From Parapedobacter luteus (GTDB lineage: Bacteria > Bacteroidota > Bacteroidia > Sphingobacteriales > Sphingobacteriaceae), in assembly GCF_900168055.1 (NCBI RefSeq), contig NZ_FUYS01000006.1, forward strand, positions 214,109 through 278,108: a stretch of DNA of 64,000 nt. Reading direction: 5' to 3'. The position numbers were made by a program, and so were the translations under genes. Below, one piece after another: positions 51,933 to 60,892 of this stretch. Positions within the stretch are counted from its first letter, which is position 1; each line of letters starts with the position of its first letter. Below the pieces are notes generated by a model, which saw nothing but the letters and a program-made list of their open reading frames with translations, was not told where the DNA came from and did not search any database.

Positions 51933-54368
51933 ATGAACGTAAGAATCATTGTCAATCTCCTAATTTTTCTGACCACGACCTTACCATCCGTTGGCCAAAC
52001 CATGCAGCCGCAGCATGCCGGCGAAATCAAGCAGGCCATCAACAAGCTAAATACCCTCGGATCGGTGCTTTACTTTGCTGCGCATCCTGATGATGAAAAT
52101 ACCCGGCTGATTGCTTGGCTGGCCAAAGAGAAGCGTTACCGGACGGGCTACCTTTCGCTCACCCGGGGCGATGGCGGACAAAACCTTATCGGTACTGAAC
52201 AGGCCGAGGAACTCGGGCTTATCCGCACCAATGAATTGCTTGCTGCGCGGCGCGTAGACGGCGGCGAACAGTTCTTTTCGAAAGCGATCGACTTCGGGTT
52301 TTCGAAAACATGGGATGAAACGTTCCGCATTTGGGGGCGGGACCAAATCCTGGCTGACGCTGTTTGGGTCATCCGCAAATTCCGGCCTGACGTTATTATC
52401 ACACGCTTCCCGCCGGACGAACGGGCCGGCCATGGGCACCATCAGGCGTCTGCCTTACTGGCAATCGAGGCTTTCAGTGCGGCTGCGGATCCAAAGCGCT
52501 TTCCGGAACAGCTCGCCGAGGTGTCGGTATGGCAAGCCAAACGATTGCTTTGGAATACGTCAAGTTTTTTCCAGGGATCGCCTCCGTCTTCAAGCCATTT
52601 CCTGACCAATATCGGCGAATATAACCCGTATATTGGCCAGTCCTATGGGGAGATTGCAGCAGAAAGCCGCTCAAACCATAAGAGCCAGGGTTTCGGATCG
52701 GCCCGCCAGCGAGGCAATAGCGTGGAACGTTTTGAAGTGTTGCGGGGCGACGCGCCGGAAAAAGACTTGTTCGACGGGATTGAAACAACATGGAAGCGGG
52801 TTCCAGGTAGTGACAACATCCCGCCGCTGATTGCAACGATCAACCAGGGATTTGATATGGAACACCCTGAAAAATCCATCAATGACCTCTTGGCCCTGCT
52901 CAAGGAGGTGGAAAAGCTAACCGATGGGTATTGGAAAACACAAAAGGCAGCTGAAATCAAAGACCTCATTCTCGCTTGCGGCGGCATATGGTTCGAAAGC
53001 TATGCCCCTGCAGCCATGTTTGCGGTGGATGAGCAAATTCCTGTCCGCACAGCTTTCATTGTACGTCGGCCCGGCATAGACGTGACGGTAGGCGACACCA
53101 CGCTTCCGTTTAACGAATTGCATGAGGAGTCTTCCGTTTTTGACGCCTCCGCCATCACGCAGCCTTACTGGCTGCGCCAGCCGCATGGGCTGGGCCGCTT
53201 TGTGGTGGACCGCCAAGAGGACGTAGGGCGCCCCGGAAACAGTGACAATCCCACGACAACTGTCGCGCTGCGGATTAACGGGCAGGAACTGACGTTCGAG
53301 CGCCCAATCGTTTACAAATACACGCATCCCGTGCGTGGCGAGGTATATGAGCCACTTGCTATTGCACCGAAGATTACGGCCAACCTCGGCCAAAAAGCGC
53401 TGGTATTCAATGGATCAGAACCCAAAACGCTTGAAGTGGTATTTACCGCGCACACCCAAGAAGAGGTGTCCGCAACCGCAGCACTACACCTCCCCGGGGG
53501 TTGGCGTGCCGAACCGGAACGATTTCCTTTGGCGTTTTCGGCCAAGGCTGAAGAAACTGTCGCTAAATTCACCATCTATCCCGCGCCGCAAACGTCGCTC
53601 ACGGATTCCCTACGTGTTGTCCTGCAATACGGGGATACCACGGCACAGGCTAACGCCATTCGGACCATCGCATACGAACACATTCCCCGCATTACGTGGT
53701 TCCCCCCCGCGGCTGCGCGCCTCAGCAAAGTGGAGACCGGCGTGTCGGCTACCCGCATTGGTTACTTGCCCGGAGCTGGCGATCTGATTCCGCAAGCGCT
53801 GCGTGAAATCGGGCTGCAGGTAGACGTGCTCACCGAACAGGACGTTCTTTCGGGAAAGCTTGGCCAGTATGATGCCGTCATCACCGGCGTACGGCTCTAC
53901 AACGTCAATGAACGTATCCGGCACTTGCAACCCCGTCTATTGGAATACGTAAAAAACGGAGGCACCTTGGTGGTACAGTACAACGTGAGCAACGGGCTGC
54001 AACCCGTGGAATTGGGACCTTACCCGTTGCAGCTTTCCCGCAACCGGGTAACAGATGAGACAGCGCCCGTAACCATCCTAAGCCCTGATAGCCGGATATT
54101 GAACTACCCGAACAAGATTACGGCCGCCGATTTTGACGGGTGGATACAGGAGCGCGGATTGTATTTTGCCGGCGTTGCAGACAAACATTATGAGCAGCCG
54201 CTTCGGATGGCCGACCCTGGTGAAACGCCCAGCGATGGTTCGCTGCTCGTAGCGCCTTACGGCAAAGGTAACTTTGTTTATACATCCCTGGCTTTTTTCA
54301 GGCAATTGCCTGCCGGCGTGCCGGGCGCATATAGATTATTTGTAAATTTGCTTGCAAAACCCAATTGA
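51933..54368 (+). CDS. Secreted PIG-L/LmbE-family deacetylase with C-terminal extension
   Basis: The 811-residue protein has a signal peptide (VRIIVNLLIFLTTTLPSVGQ) and a PIG-L domain (about 45-260) with Zn motif YFAAHPDDENTR (about residue 47), RGDGGQNLIGTEQ and GHGHHQASALL. Middle beta domains follow, then a GATase-like end (YDAVITGVRLYNVNERIRHL; GGTLVVQYNVSNG; YGKGNFVYTSLAFFRQLPAG). PIG-L enzymes remove N-acetyl groups from GlcNAc-type substrates. Being secreted, it may act on imported or surface glycans for the symporter downstream. The start excludes an earlier in-frame ATG inside the terminator. Confidence 0.88.
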   Translation: MNVRIIVNLLIFLTTTLPSVGQTMQPQHAGEIKQAINKLNTLGSVLYFAAHPDDENTRLIAWLAKEKRYRTGYLSLTRGDGGQNLIGTEQAEELGLIRTNELLAARRVDGGEQFFSKAIDFGFSKTWDETFRIWGRDQILADAVWVIRKFRPDVIITRFPPDERAGHGHHQASALLAIEAFSAAADPKRFPEQLAEVSVWQAKRLLWNTSSFFQGSPPSSSHFLTNIGEYNPYIGQSYGEIAAESRSNHKSQGFGSARQRGNSVERFEVLRGDAPEKDLFDGIETTWKRVPGSDNIPPLIATINQGFDMEHPEKSINDLLALLKEVEKLTDGYWKTQKAAEIKDLILACGGIWFESYAPAAMFAVDEQIPVRTAFIVRRPGIDVTVGDTTLPFNELHEESSVFDASAITQPYWLRQPHGLGRFVVDRQEDVGRPGNSDNPTTTVALRINGQELTFERPIVYKYTHPVRGEVYEPLAIAPKITANLGQKALVFNGSEPKTLEVVFTAHTQEEVSATAALHLPGGWRAEPERFPLAFSAKAEETVAKFTIYPAPQTSLTDSLRVVLQYGDTTAQANAIRTIAYEHIPRITWFPPAAARLSKVETGVSATRIGYLPGAGDLIPQALREIGLQVDVLTEQDVLSGKLGQYDAVITGVRLYNVNERIRHLQPRLLEYVKNGGTLVVQYNVSNGLQPVELGPYPLQLSRNRVTDETAPVTILSPDSRILNYPNKITAADFDGWIQERGLYFAGVADKHYEQPLRMADPGETPSDGSLLVAPYGKGNFVYTSLAFFRQLPAGVPGAYRLFVNLLAKPN

Positions 54369-54391
54369 TCAAACAGCTATATTAATTGAAC

Positions 54392-54592
54392 ATGGAAAAA
54401 CATATTGAAGAGCCCACGAAGGACACAAAGGTTAACAACTACTTCTACCTGCTTGGCGCACTGTTTGGCGGCTTGACTGGCGGCTTCATACAGGAAAGCG
54501 TTCTTGCCGCCCTTATTGGTGCGGTAATAGGGCTAGCATTTGCCGGCTTCTTCGTTGGCAACCTGCTCAAAGGCCGCGAGCATGACCGATAA
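54392..54592 (+). CDS. Small two-helix membrane protein
   Basis: The 66-residue protein has a charged N-terminus and two close hydrophobic helices (YFYLLGALFGGLTGGFI and VLAALIGAVIGLAFAGFFVG) with many small residues, then a basic tail. I do not recognise a family. Its 3' end overlaps the 39-residue ORF by 11 nt. It lies between the deacetylase and the symporter, so it is likely part of their operon. Confidence 0.65.
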   Translation: MEKHIEEPTKDTKVNNYFYLLGALFGGLTGGFIQESVLAALIGAVIGLAFAGFFVGNLLKGREHDR

Positions 54593-54701
54593 GGGACTGC
54601 CTCCCTTTGTGCGCAACTGGAAGCGGTTTTACTGGATCGTAGCCGCTTGGTTGCTGGTATTAATCCTACTGTTTTACTTGTTCACCGTTTATTTCGAATG
54701 A
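54582..54701 (+). CDS. 39-residue single-helix membrane protein coupled to the symporter
   Basis: The ORF reads MTDKGLPPFVRNWKRFYW, then one hydrophobic helix (IVAAWLLVLILLFYLFTVYF) and a final Glu. Its stop overlaps the symporter ATG (ATGA, 54698-54701) and its start overlaps the previous gene, so it is clearly translated in the operon context. The N-W-K-R-F-Y entry and short length recall small companion subunits of SSS transporters (DUF3311/DUF4212-type), though it is shorter. Confidence 0.7.
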   Translation: MTDKGLPPFVRNWKRFYWIVAAWLLVLILLFYLFTVYFE

Positions 54702-56401
54702 GTACGACGGACTGGGCGGTATTGTTTTGCACGCTGTTACTGATTGTCGTTTACGGCGTATACAAAAGCAGGGGTATCCGGAATATCGATGGGTATTTGC
54801 TGGGCAACAAATCTTTGCCCTGGTACCACGTAGCACTATCCGTGATGGCCACGCAGGCCAGCGCCATCACCTTTCTTTCCGCACCCGGACTGGCGTATTC
54901 GTCGGGCATGAGTTTCGTGCAATTTTACTTTGGCTTACCGTTAGCCATGATCGTGCTCAGCATCTCCTTCGTGCCTATTTTTCACCGCCTGCGGGTCTTT
55001 ACGGCCTATGAGTTTCTGGAAAAACGATTCGATGTCCGCACACGTGCATTCACAGCGCTGCTGTTTTTGATACAACGAGGGCTCTCCACGGGCATCACCA
55101 TCTATGCACCCGCGATTATTTTATCCAGCATCCTCCAAATCAACGTGGTCTATACCACCTTGTTTATCGGCACCTTGGTCGTACTCTATACGGTATATGG
55201 CGGCACGAAGGCGGTATCATATACCCAGATGCTGCAAATGACCATCATTTTCGGCGGGCTGCTGACGGCCGGCGTATTGGTTGTATACATGCTGCCAGGC
55301 GATATCGGCTTGGGAAAAGCGTTGCATATTGCAGGCAAATCGGGCAAGGCGAATGCCATTGATCTGACATTCGACTGGAACAACCAATACACCTTATGGA
55401 GCGGCCTTATCGGTGGCTTTTTCCTGCAACTTTCTTACTTCGGCACCGACCAAAGCCAAGTAGGGCGGTACCTCACGGGCTCCTCCATCCGCGATAGCCG
55501 CATCGGCTTACTGATGAACGGCTTGCTCAAGGTGCCCATGCAGTTTGCCATACTGCTCATTGGGATATTGGTGTTTGCTTACTATCAATATAACAGCCCC
55601 CCCATCTTTTTCAATAAGTATGAGCTCAATAAAATCGAAAACAGCGGATACGCTGCCCAGGTAGACGAACTGAAGGCCGAGCACGAATTGATCTTCCGCG
55701 AAAAGCAGCAGCAGATACACCGGCTTACCGAAGCGCTTGACCAGGGTGATGAAGCGGTCATCGCCGATGTACGTGAACAGCTACGCCATGCCGACGCACA
55801 GGCGAAGGAGGTGCGGCAGGATTTGATAGCGTTGATGCAGGAAAACGACAGCTTGGCCGACACGAATGACAACAACTACATCTTCCTGTCTTTCGTCACC
55901 GAAAATTTCCCCAAAGGGCTCATCGGCTTGTTGGTAGCCATCGTTTTTATGGCGTCCATGGGCGCTACAGCCAGTGCCATCAACTCCTTAGCGTCCACAA
56001 CGGTCATCGACATTTATAAGCGCTTTGTCAGTAAGACAGCCAGCGAGCGCGGATACCTTTCCGCATCGCGGGCGTTTACCCTGGCTTGGGGTATATTCTG
56101 CGTCATCATCGCCCTATATGCGAGCAAATTGGGTAACCTGCTGGAGGCGGTGAACATCCTGGGTTCGCTGTTCTATGGCACCATACTCGGCATCTTCGTC
56201 GTGGCTTTCTATGTCAAGCGAGCGGGTGGCAGAGCTGTGTTATGGGCAGCCATCCTCACCGAAGCTATCGTCATTGCCCTGTGGTGGTCCGATGCCATGG
56301 CCTTCCTCTGGCTTAATTTGGTAGGTTGCGCCGGCGTCGTGCTGTTCGCGCTGCTTTTTCAGAGTTTCCGGTACAGACTGTACAATACACGGAGGTCGTA
56401 G
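54698..56401 (+). CDS. Sodium:solute symporter (SSS family) with hydrophilic insert
   Basis: The 567-residue protein has about 13 hydrophobic segments. SSS landmarks are NKSLPWYHVALSVMATQASAITFLS near residue 40 (shown in parts), YTVYGGTKAVSYTQMLQM and FGTDQSQVGRYLTG. A charged, coiled-coil-like insert of about 85 residues (about 310-395: NKIENSGYAAQVDELKAEH; REQLRHADAQAKEVRQDL) separates TM segments. The substrate is unknown; a sugar is plausible given the deacetylase upstream. The 3' end overlaps the convergent amidase gene by 43 nt. Confidence 0.9.
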   Translation: MSTTDWAVLFCTLLLIVVYGVYKSRGIRNIDGYLLGNKSLPWYHVALSVMATQASAITFLSAPGLAYSSGMSFVQFYFGLPLAMIVLSISFVPIFHRLRVFTAYEFLEKRFDVRTRAFTALLFLIQRGLSTGITIYAPAIILSSILQINVVYTTLFIGTLVVLYTVYGGTKAVSYTQMLQMTIIFGGLLTAGVLVVYMLPGDIGLGKALHIAGKSGKANAIDLTFDWNNQYTLWSGLIGGFFLQLSYFGTDQSQVGRYLTGSSIRDSRIGLLMNGLLKVPMQFAILLIGILVFAYYQYNSPPIFFNKYELNKIENSGYAAQVDELKAEHELIFREKQQQIHRLTEALDQGDEAVIADVREQLRHADAQAKEVRQDLIALMQENDSLADTNDNNYIFLSFVTENFPKGLIGLLVAIVFMASMGATASAINSLASTTVIDIYKRFVSKTASERGYLSASRAFTLAWGIFCVIIALYASKLGNLLEAVNILGSLFYGTILGIFVVAFYVKRAGGRAVLWAAILTEAIVIALWWSDAMAFLWLNLVGCAGVVLFALLFQSFRYRLYNTRRS

Positions 56402-57243
56402 TCCGTCAACTTGGGACTGACATCGGTTTGGACGTAATGTAGCTTGAATGCGCCGATGGCGGCATCCAGATTGGATGTGTCGTAGCCGATGATGCGTAGG
56501 GCATCCACGGGATTGAAATGTTCCGGTGGCTCCACCAGCTCGTTATCCGGCCAAAGGCCAAATCCGCGTTCAGCCAACCGTTTCCAGGGAAAGAAAGCAC
56601 TGGGGTCGACCTTCCGGGCAGGCGCAATGTCGGAATGCCCGATAAAATTAGCGGTAGGGATGTTGTACTTCCGTTTGAGCGTATCCAACACATTCAGCAA
56701 GCTGTATAGTTGAGCCTCGGGAAATGGCTCATTTCCGTTATTATCCAATTCGATACCCAATGATACCGAATTGAGATCCGTCACGCTGCCCCACTTGCCG
56801 GCCCCTGCATGCCACCCGCGCACATAATCGTTGAGCAGCTGGTACACCTCACCGTCACGGCCAATCACATAGTGGGCGCTCACTTCCGAGTGGGGCACCG
56901 TAAAAGTGCGCAGCGTCTGCGCCAGGCTGTCTTGCGCGGTATGGTGGATAATAACGTAGTTGGGTTTACGCAGGTTGAAATGAATGGCACCAACCCAATG
57001 GGCGTCACGCTTTGCCTGCTGATCTTCTAAGACCGTGGTGTTGCCAGCGGTGTCATACGAGACCACCAGGCGGGTTGTGGCGTAAGGCAATGGCTGCCGC
57101 AGCTGCTCGGTAAGCGCCTTCAATTGCTGTTTATGCAGTTTGTTGGTTTTCGCATAGCGATCAGTGCTGCACGCCGAAAGAACAAGCCCTGCAAACACAA
57201 TATAAATGACGGTACGTACGGGAGGAATGCTTGCTTTTGCCAT
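56359..57243 (-). CDS. N-acetylmuramoyl-L-alanine amidase lipoprotein (Amidase_2)
   Basis: The 294-residue lipoprotein has signal and lipobox VFAGLVLSACSTDRY and an amidase_2 domain with zinc-site histidines in YVIIHHTAQ and FIGHSDIAPARKVDPS, plus HYVIGRDGEVYQLL and SVSLGIELDNNGNEPF. It cleaves the peptide from muramic acid in peptidoglycan, probably in recycling or remodelling. A peptidoglycan-binding-like tail follows. MAKAS at 57243 is preferred to the ATG 6 nt upstream. Confidence 0.92.
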   Translation of the reverse strand: MAKASIPPVRTVIYIVFAGLVLSACSTDRYAKTNKLHKQQLKALTEQLRQPLPYATTRLVVSYDTAGNTTVLEDQQAKRDAHWVGAIHFNLRKPNYVIIHHTAQDSLAQTLRTFTVPHSEVSAHYVIGRDGEVYQLLNDYVRGWHAGAGKWGSVTDLNSVSLGIELDNNGNEPFPEAQLYSLLNVLDTLKRKYNIPTANFIGHSDIAPARKVDPSAFFPWKRLAERGFGLWPDNELVEPPEHFNPVDALRIIGYDTSNLDAAIGAFKLHYVQTDVSPKLTDYDLRVLYSLYRKL

Positions 57244-57294
57244 ACACACGAAGAGCCTGTTTAAATTTATATAGTGAAATTTTTATAGGCTAAT

Positions 57295-58284
57295 TTACTT
57301 TGGGATTTTATAAAGCAGGCCCAGTGCCAGGGTCTGGCTCGTCTGAATGTCGGTATGCTGGCGACTATCGTACACCAAGATACCGGTAAGCGACACATTG
57401 ATCAGCCTGGTGACCGAAGCGATGAGCGTCGCATCCAGGCGGTGGGCCGGATCGTTTAGCTCTTCATAGTTGGCAAACATGTTGTAACGGCTCTTAAGAT
57501 TAAGGTTTTGCCCGATGTTGCGATCCAGGTTGGCCGTGAGCTGGAACGCCAGGTCATTGCGGAAGCGTCTGCCGGGCTCGACCCCATACCGCGACCCGTC
57601 GCCCGCCGTTGGCACCACGTTGTCGTCCCACACAAACGTCTGCCGAGCCGTGCCTGTGCCGATACGCAGGGAAAAAGTGTTGTCCGGCTTATACTCGATA
57701 CCAAGTGATTCGGTCAGGTAGCCTGGAGCCATGAAATTGGAACGCACACCCGTGATGCTATCTTGGCCACTGGAACTTACACCATAATGGTAGCCAATAT
57801 CAAACTGGCTTTCAAACGTGAGCGACGTAAACAGCGACCAGTGTTTGGCTATCCTCAATGAAAGCTTATTGTCCCAAAAAATCCGGTCGTTGTTTTTCCG
57901 GGGCAGCTGATCCCTGTTTTTCATCTTTCCGTATTGCAGGTTCAGCTCGGTGACAAAGTTGGTGTTGTTGCGCGTATAATCGGACTTATGATTGATCAGA
58001 GCCCCTACCGAGATGGAGTTGACACCTCCCGACTGCCAGTTTTCGCTGAACGATGCCTGGTTGGCGTTGATACCAAAGGACGACCAGTGCCGCCAGTAGA
58101 TCACCTGCAAATCCAAGGCGGATACAGGCAACGTAACCGGACGTATATCCAATTCCGGCCGTTCGACTTTGAGGCTGTTGGAATCCGGCTTGCGCCGCAA
58201 CTCGTCTAAATCATAGATTTGGGCGTTTCCTATCGAAACGCCCAAAAGCAGGAGTGTAAGCAAAAAGTAAAACTGTTGTCTCAT
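57295..58284 (-). CDS. DUF3078 family outer-membrane beta protein
   Basis: The 329-residue protein starts with signal peptide FYFLLTLLLLGVSIGNAQ, then the DUF3078 pattern YWRHWSSFGINANQASFSENWQSGG (residue stretch about 60-84, given here only by its ends YWRHWSS and NWQSGG) and alternating amphipathic strands such as HWSLFTSLTFESQFDIGYHY. It is probably an outer-membrane barrel of unknown role. ATG at 58284 gives the signal peptide; the upstream ATG at 58323 adds 13 residues and is less likely. Confidence 0.85.
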   Translation of the reverse strand: MRQQFYFLLTLLLLGVSIGNAQIYDLDELRRKPDSNSLKVERPELDIRPVTLPVSALDLQVIYWRHWSSFGINANQASFSENWQSGGVNSISVGALINHKSDYTRNNTNFVTELNLQYGKMKNRDQLPRKNNDRIFWDNKLSLRIAKHWSLFTSLTFESQFDIGYHYGVSSSGQDSITGVRSNFMAPGYLTESLGIEYKPDNTFSLRIGTGTARQTFVWDDNVVPTAGDGSRYGVEPGRRFRNDLAFQLTANLDRNIGQNLNLKSRYNMFANYEELNDPAHRLDATLIASVTRLINVSLTGILVYDSRQHTDIQTSQTLALGLLYKIPK

Positions 58285-58430
58285 AGCTGCCGCTAAATTA
58301 GCAAATATCGTGCTGCTTTTCATTAAGCGACCTATTTCTCCTTCGATTTCGCGCTTAGCAAATTAGTTTTGCGCCGTTGCTCCACTTAGGGCTCCCGCGC
58401 ACCCGTGTGTGCTTTCCCTTCTTCCTCTAA

Positions 58431-58510
58431 GGCATCCTTGGATGCGCATAAGCAACCTAGGGGGACGAGCGGAGCAAGTCTCCCAGTTGCGCCGCGTATC
58501 CAAAGATGCC
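58431..58510 (-). repeat. Hairpin repeat element, copy 3 (diverged, minus orientation)
   Basis: Outer arms GGCATCCTTGGATGCGC (58431-58447) and 58494-58510 pair with one mismatch and one wobble; inner arms GCAAC (58452-58456) and GTTGC (58486-58490) follow. The loop is again exactly 29 nt (58457-58485). On the minus strand it begins TGG and ends CCTAG like copies 1 and 2 and matches copy 2 at about 18 of 29 positions. It lies 6 nt after the stop of the minus-strand gene at 58517. The rest of the gap (58285-58430) shows no gene. Confidence 0.6.
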
Positions 58511-58516
58511 ACCTCC

Positions 58517-59266
58517 CTATTTCTCCGTTTCAGGAAGCGGGGGTAATCGCCGGGCCGCAGGGTTTTGCCGGTACTGAACCAGCGACGAGCGGATATAAAA
58601 CGCGAGGTTATAATCATTGGCGCTGAGCACAAAATAGTAAGAAGGCCGGTACTGGCGCATGAAATCAGCCAAGGTCTCGCCTTTAAGGCCGGTAATGCTA
58701 CTTACCAATTCAGGGGTAAACCGGTAGTCAATGACCGTTTCCCGGTAATCTTGCTCGATAATCTCCTGAAGCCTGCGTGAGTTTTTACCCTCCCGGCTGA
58801 TGAGCTTGTATAATGCATCGATGCTCAATCCTGCTCCCGTGGGGCCCACCGAAAAAATCGACCCCGCATCTCCCCGGCTATAGGCCGTGCTATACTCCCG
58901 CTTATTCTCCTCCAGCCGCTCCTCGGGACTACGCCGCGCAATGACCGATACTTCATCAAGCCATATTGTGGAACGCTCCATATTAAACAGCACGATCTTT
59001 TTATCTTTTACCATCAACGTATCGGGATGATAGCCCTTGGCCGCAGCGATCAGAATGTCGCCGGGTGAGGCCTGGATGGAAAATTCACCACGCGTGTTGT
59101 TGTACCCTCCTTCGTCGTTGGCGGTATTGTAAACGTATACCTGAGATATGCGCTGTTTCGTATGCTTATCAAATACAATACCCTCTACGGCGTTTTGCGC
59201 CATCGTGAAGCCGGGACTCCATACGCCCAAGAATAATCCGGATAGAAAACGAACCAAACATTTCAC
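58517..59266 (-). CDS. Carboxypeptidase-regulatory-like domain protein, secreted
   Basis: The 249-residue protein has a signal peptide (LVRFLSGLFLGVWSPGFTMAQ) and a beta-sandwich (about 25-105: AVEGIVFDKHTKQRISQVYV; GEFSIQASPGDILIAAAKGY; STIWLDEVSVIARR). A helical C-terminal part without known motifs follows (LQEIIEQDYRETVIDYRF). Such proteins are common in Bacteroidota envelopes; the role is unknown. Confidence 0.82.
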   Translation of the reverse strand: MKCLVRFLSGLFLGVWSPGFTMAQNAVEGIVFDKHTKQRISQVYVYNTANDEGGYNNTRGEFSIQASPGDILIAAAKGYHPDTLMVKDKKIVLFNMERSTIWLDEVSVIARRSPEERLEENKREYSTAYSRGDAGSIFSVGPTGAGLSIDALYKLISREGKNSRRLQEIIEQDYRETVIDYRFTPELVSSITGLKGETLADFMRQYRPSYYFVLSANDYNLAFYIRSSLVQYRQNPAARRLPPLPETEK

Positions 59267-59334
59267 TGTCGTAAAACTACAGTTAAGTTTGCAGTTGGCG
59301 AAAAATTTAACACCATTTTGCAGATGGTGATAGC

Positions 59335-60192
59335 TTATTGTGACACTAAGATAAGCTGGCCGACAAACAGCGATTCGGTTTTCAGCCCATTTAGATCCAT
59401 CAGATCTGTCGTGGACATGCCATATTTACGGGCAATAGCAGCCAGCGTATCGCCTTGCTTGACCTCATGGATATCGATACGTACCGGCGCCTTGGCCTGC
59501 GCGACTTGGAGCTCTTCTGGTTTATTTTCGACGATTTCAGTCTGGACTACTTTTTCACGTTCGATTTTGGCGGTGCGGCTTTCGGGCCGGTCGTACTGAT
59601 GCAGTTCGTAACGTTCGATGAGGTCGATCAGCAGATCAGCATATCGCGGGTTCGTCGCGTAACCAGCGGATTTAAGGCCTTTCGCCCATCCCTTGTAATC
59701 GTCCTTATCGAGTTCAAAGAGCGCCGCGTAGCGTTTCCGCAGCAAAAACTGCGAATGGTCTTTGAACGACTCTTCCGCGTGTTCGTATACCCTGAAGCAA
59801 TCGTTATGCCGATCATCGTCCTTGTAGGTTTTCCCCCCTATCCATTCCGGAGTGCACTTGATGCCGAAGTGATTATTTGCTTCGCGGGCCAGTGTACTGT
59901 TGCCGTTTCCGGATTCGAGTAAAGCTTGCGCCAGCTTAATGCTTGCCGGAATACCATACCGCTCCATTTCAGCAATGGCGATATCTTTATATCGCTCAAT
60001 GTATTCGTAACCGGATGTGCTGGTGTAGGAAGCGGCCGGCTGTGCAGGTTTGGTAGGAGCGTTGCGTGCCGGCTGAGCTGGCCGCGCCGGTACCGGCCGG
60101 CTGCTCACGCGCGGGTTCTGAAGCACTTCATGCTTGGATAGGCACGAAGTAAAGAAGACGGCAGCGAGAATGGCGTATAGGTATCCTTTCAT
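59335..60192 (-). CDS. Glucosaminidase-LysM lipoprotein
   Basis: The 285-residue lipoprotein (lipobox VFFTSCLSKHE) has a Pro/Ala-rich linker, an FlgJ-type glucosaminidase domain (about 65-205) with catalytic Glu in QALLESGNGNSTLA and NNHFGIKC, and a LysM domain (about 238-284: HEVKQGDTLAAIARKYG). It would cut peptidoglycan glycan strands while bound through LysM. It starts directly after the stop of its paralogue upstream. Confidence 0.92.
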   Translation of the reverse strand: MKGYLYAILAAVFFTSCLSKHEVLQNPRVSSRPVPARPAQPARNAPTKPAQPAASYTSTSGYEYIERYKDIAIAEMERYGIPASIKLAQALLESGNGNSTLAREANNHFGIKCTPEWIGGKTYKDDDRHNDCFRVYEHAEESFKDHSQFLLRKRYAALFELDKDDYKGWAKGLKSAGYATNPRYADLLIDLIERYELHQYDRPESRTAKIEREKVVQTEIVENKPEELQVAQAKAPVRIDIHEVKQGDTLAAIARKYGMSTTDLMDLNGLKTESLFVGQLILVSQ

Positions 60193-60870
60193 TTAGAGGA
60201 GCAATTGTTGTCCGATGCGCAACCGCGAGTCGGTCAGCCCATTGTTGCGCTGAATGGTCTGTACCGTTGTGCCATACTTCCGGGCGATGTCATATAAGGT
60301 GTCTCCTCGTTTTACCGTGTACCACGCTGCTTCCTCCGGCATTTCAGCTGCAGCAAGTACCATTCCTTCTGGTTTTTTATCCAACTCATGCAGGTTGTAT
60401 TTCCGGATGATGTTGATGACCTTGGATGACCAAGAGGTACTGTGCGCATACCCGGAACGGGCTATGCCCTGCACCCACTTTTGGTATTCATGAGGCTCAT
60501 ACAAGTCGAACAGCTCCACGGTACGCTTGCGGCGCTTCAGAAAATCGATAAAATCCTGATAGGATTCTTCTACCGACGAATACCCCTTGTAGGCCGAACG
60601 GATTTCCTTACTGTCGTTCGGCCCCTTAATACCGAAGTGGTTGTTGAGGTGGCGGGCGACGCGACTGGTACCGTGTGCGCTCTCATGCATCGCTATAGCT
60701 AAGATGATGCTCGCCGGGCATCCGTGTTCTTCCATATGCTGGATGGCTGCATCTTTGTATTGTTCGATATAAGCTTGGGGTGATTCTTGGGCTATCGTGT
60801 GTATAGCTGACGTTGCGGTCAACCACATGGCAAGGCATAAGGCAATGGTCGTCTTGTTTATTCCTTTCAT
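60193..60870 (-). CDS. Glucosaminidase-LysM protein (paralogue)
   Basis: The 225-residue protein has a signal peptide (ALCLAMWLTATSAIHTIAQ), a glucosaminidase domain (about 30-170) with Glu in AMHESAHGTSRVA and NNHFGIKG, and a LysM domain (TVKRGDTLYDIARKYGTT). It lacks the linker and lipobox of its neighbour, so it is probably periplasmic or secreted rather than lipid-anchored. The pair looks like a tandem duplication that diverged in localisation. Confidence 0.92.
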   Translation of the reverse strand: MKGINKTTIALCLAMWLTATSAIHTIAQESPQAYIEQYKDAAIQHMEEHGCPASIILAIAMHESAHGTSRVARHLNNHFGIKGPNDSKEIRSAYKGYSSVEESYQDFIDFLKRRKRTVELFDLYEPHEYQKWVQGIARSGYAHSTSWSSKVINIIRKYNLHELDKKPEGMVLAAAEMPEEAAWYTVKRGDTLYDIARKYGTTVQTIQRNNGLTDSRLRIGQQLLL

Positions 60871-60892
60871 ATCGTATGGTTTTAGCTTCCCT

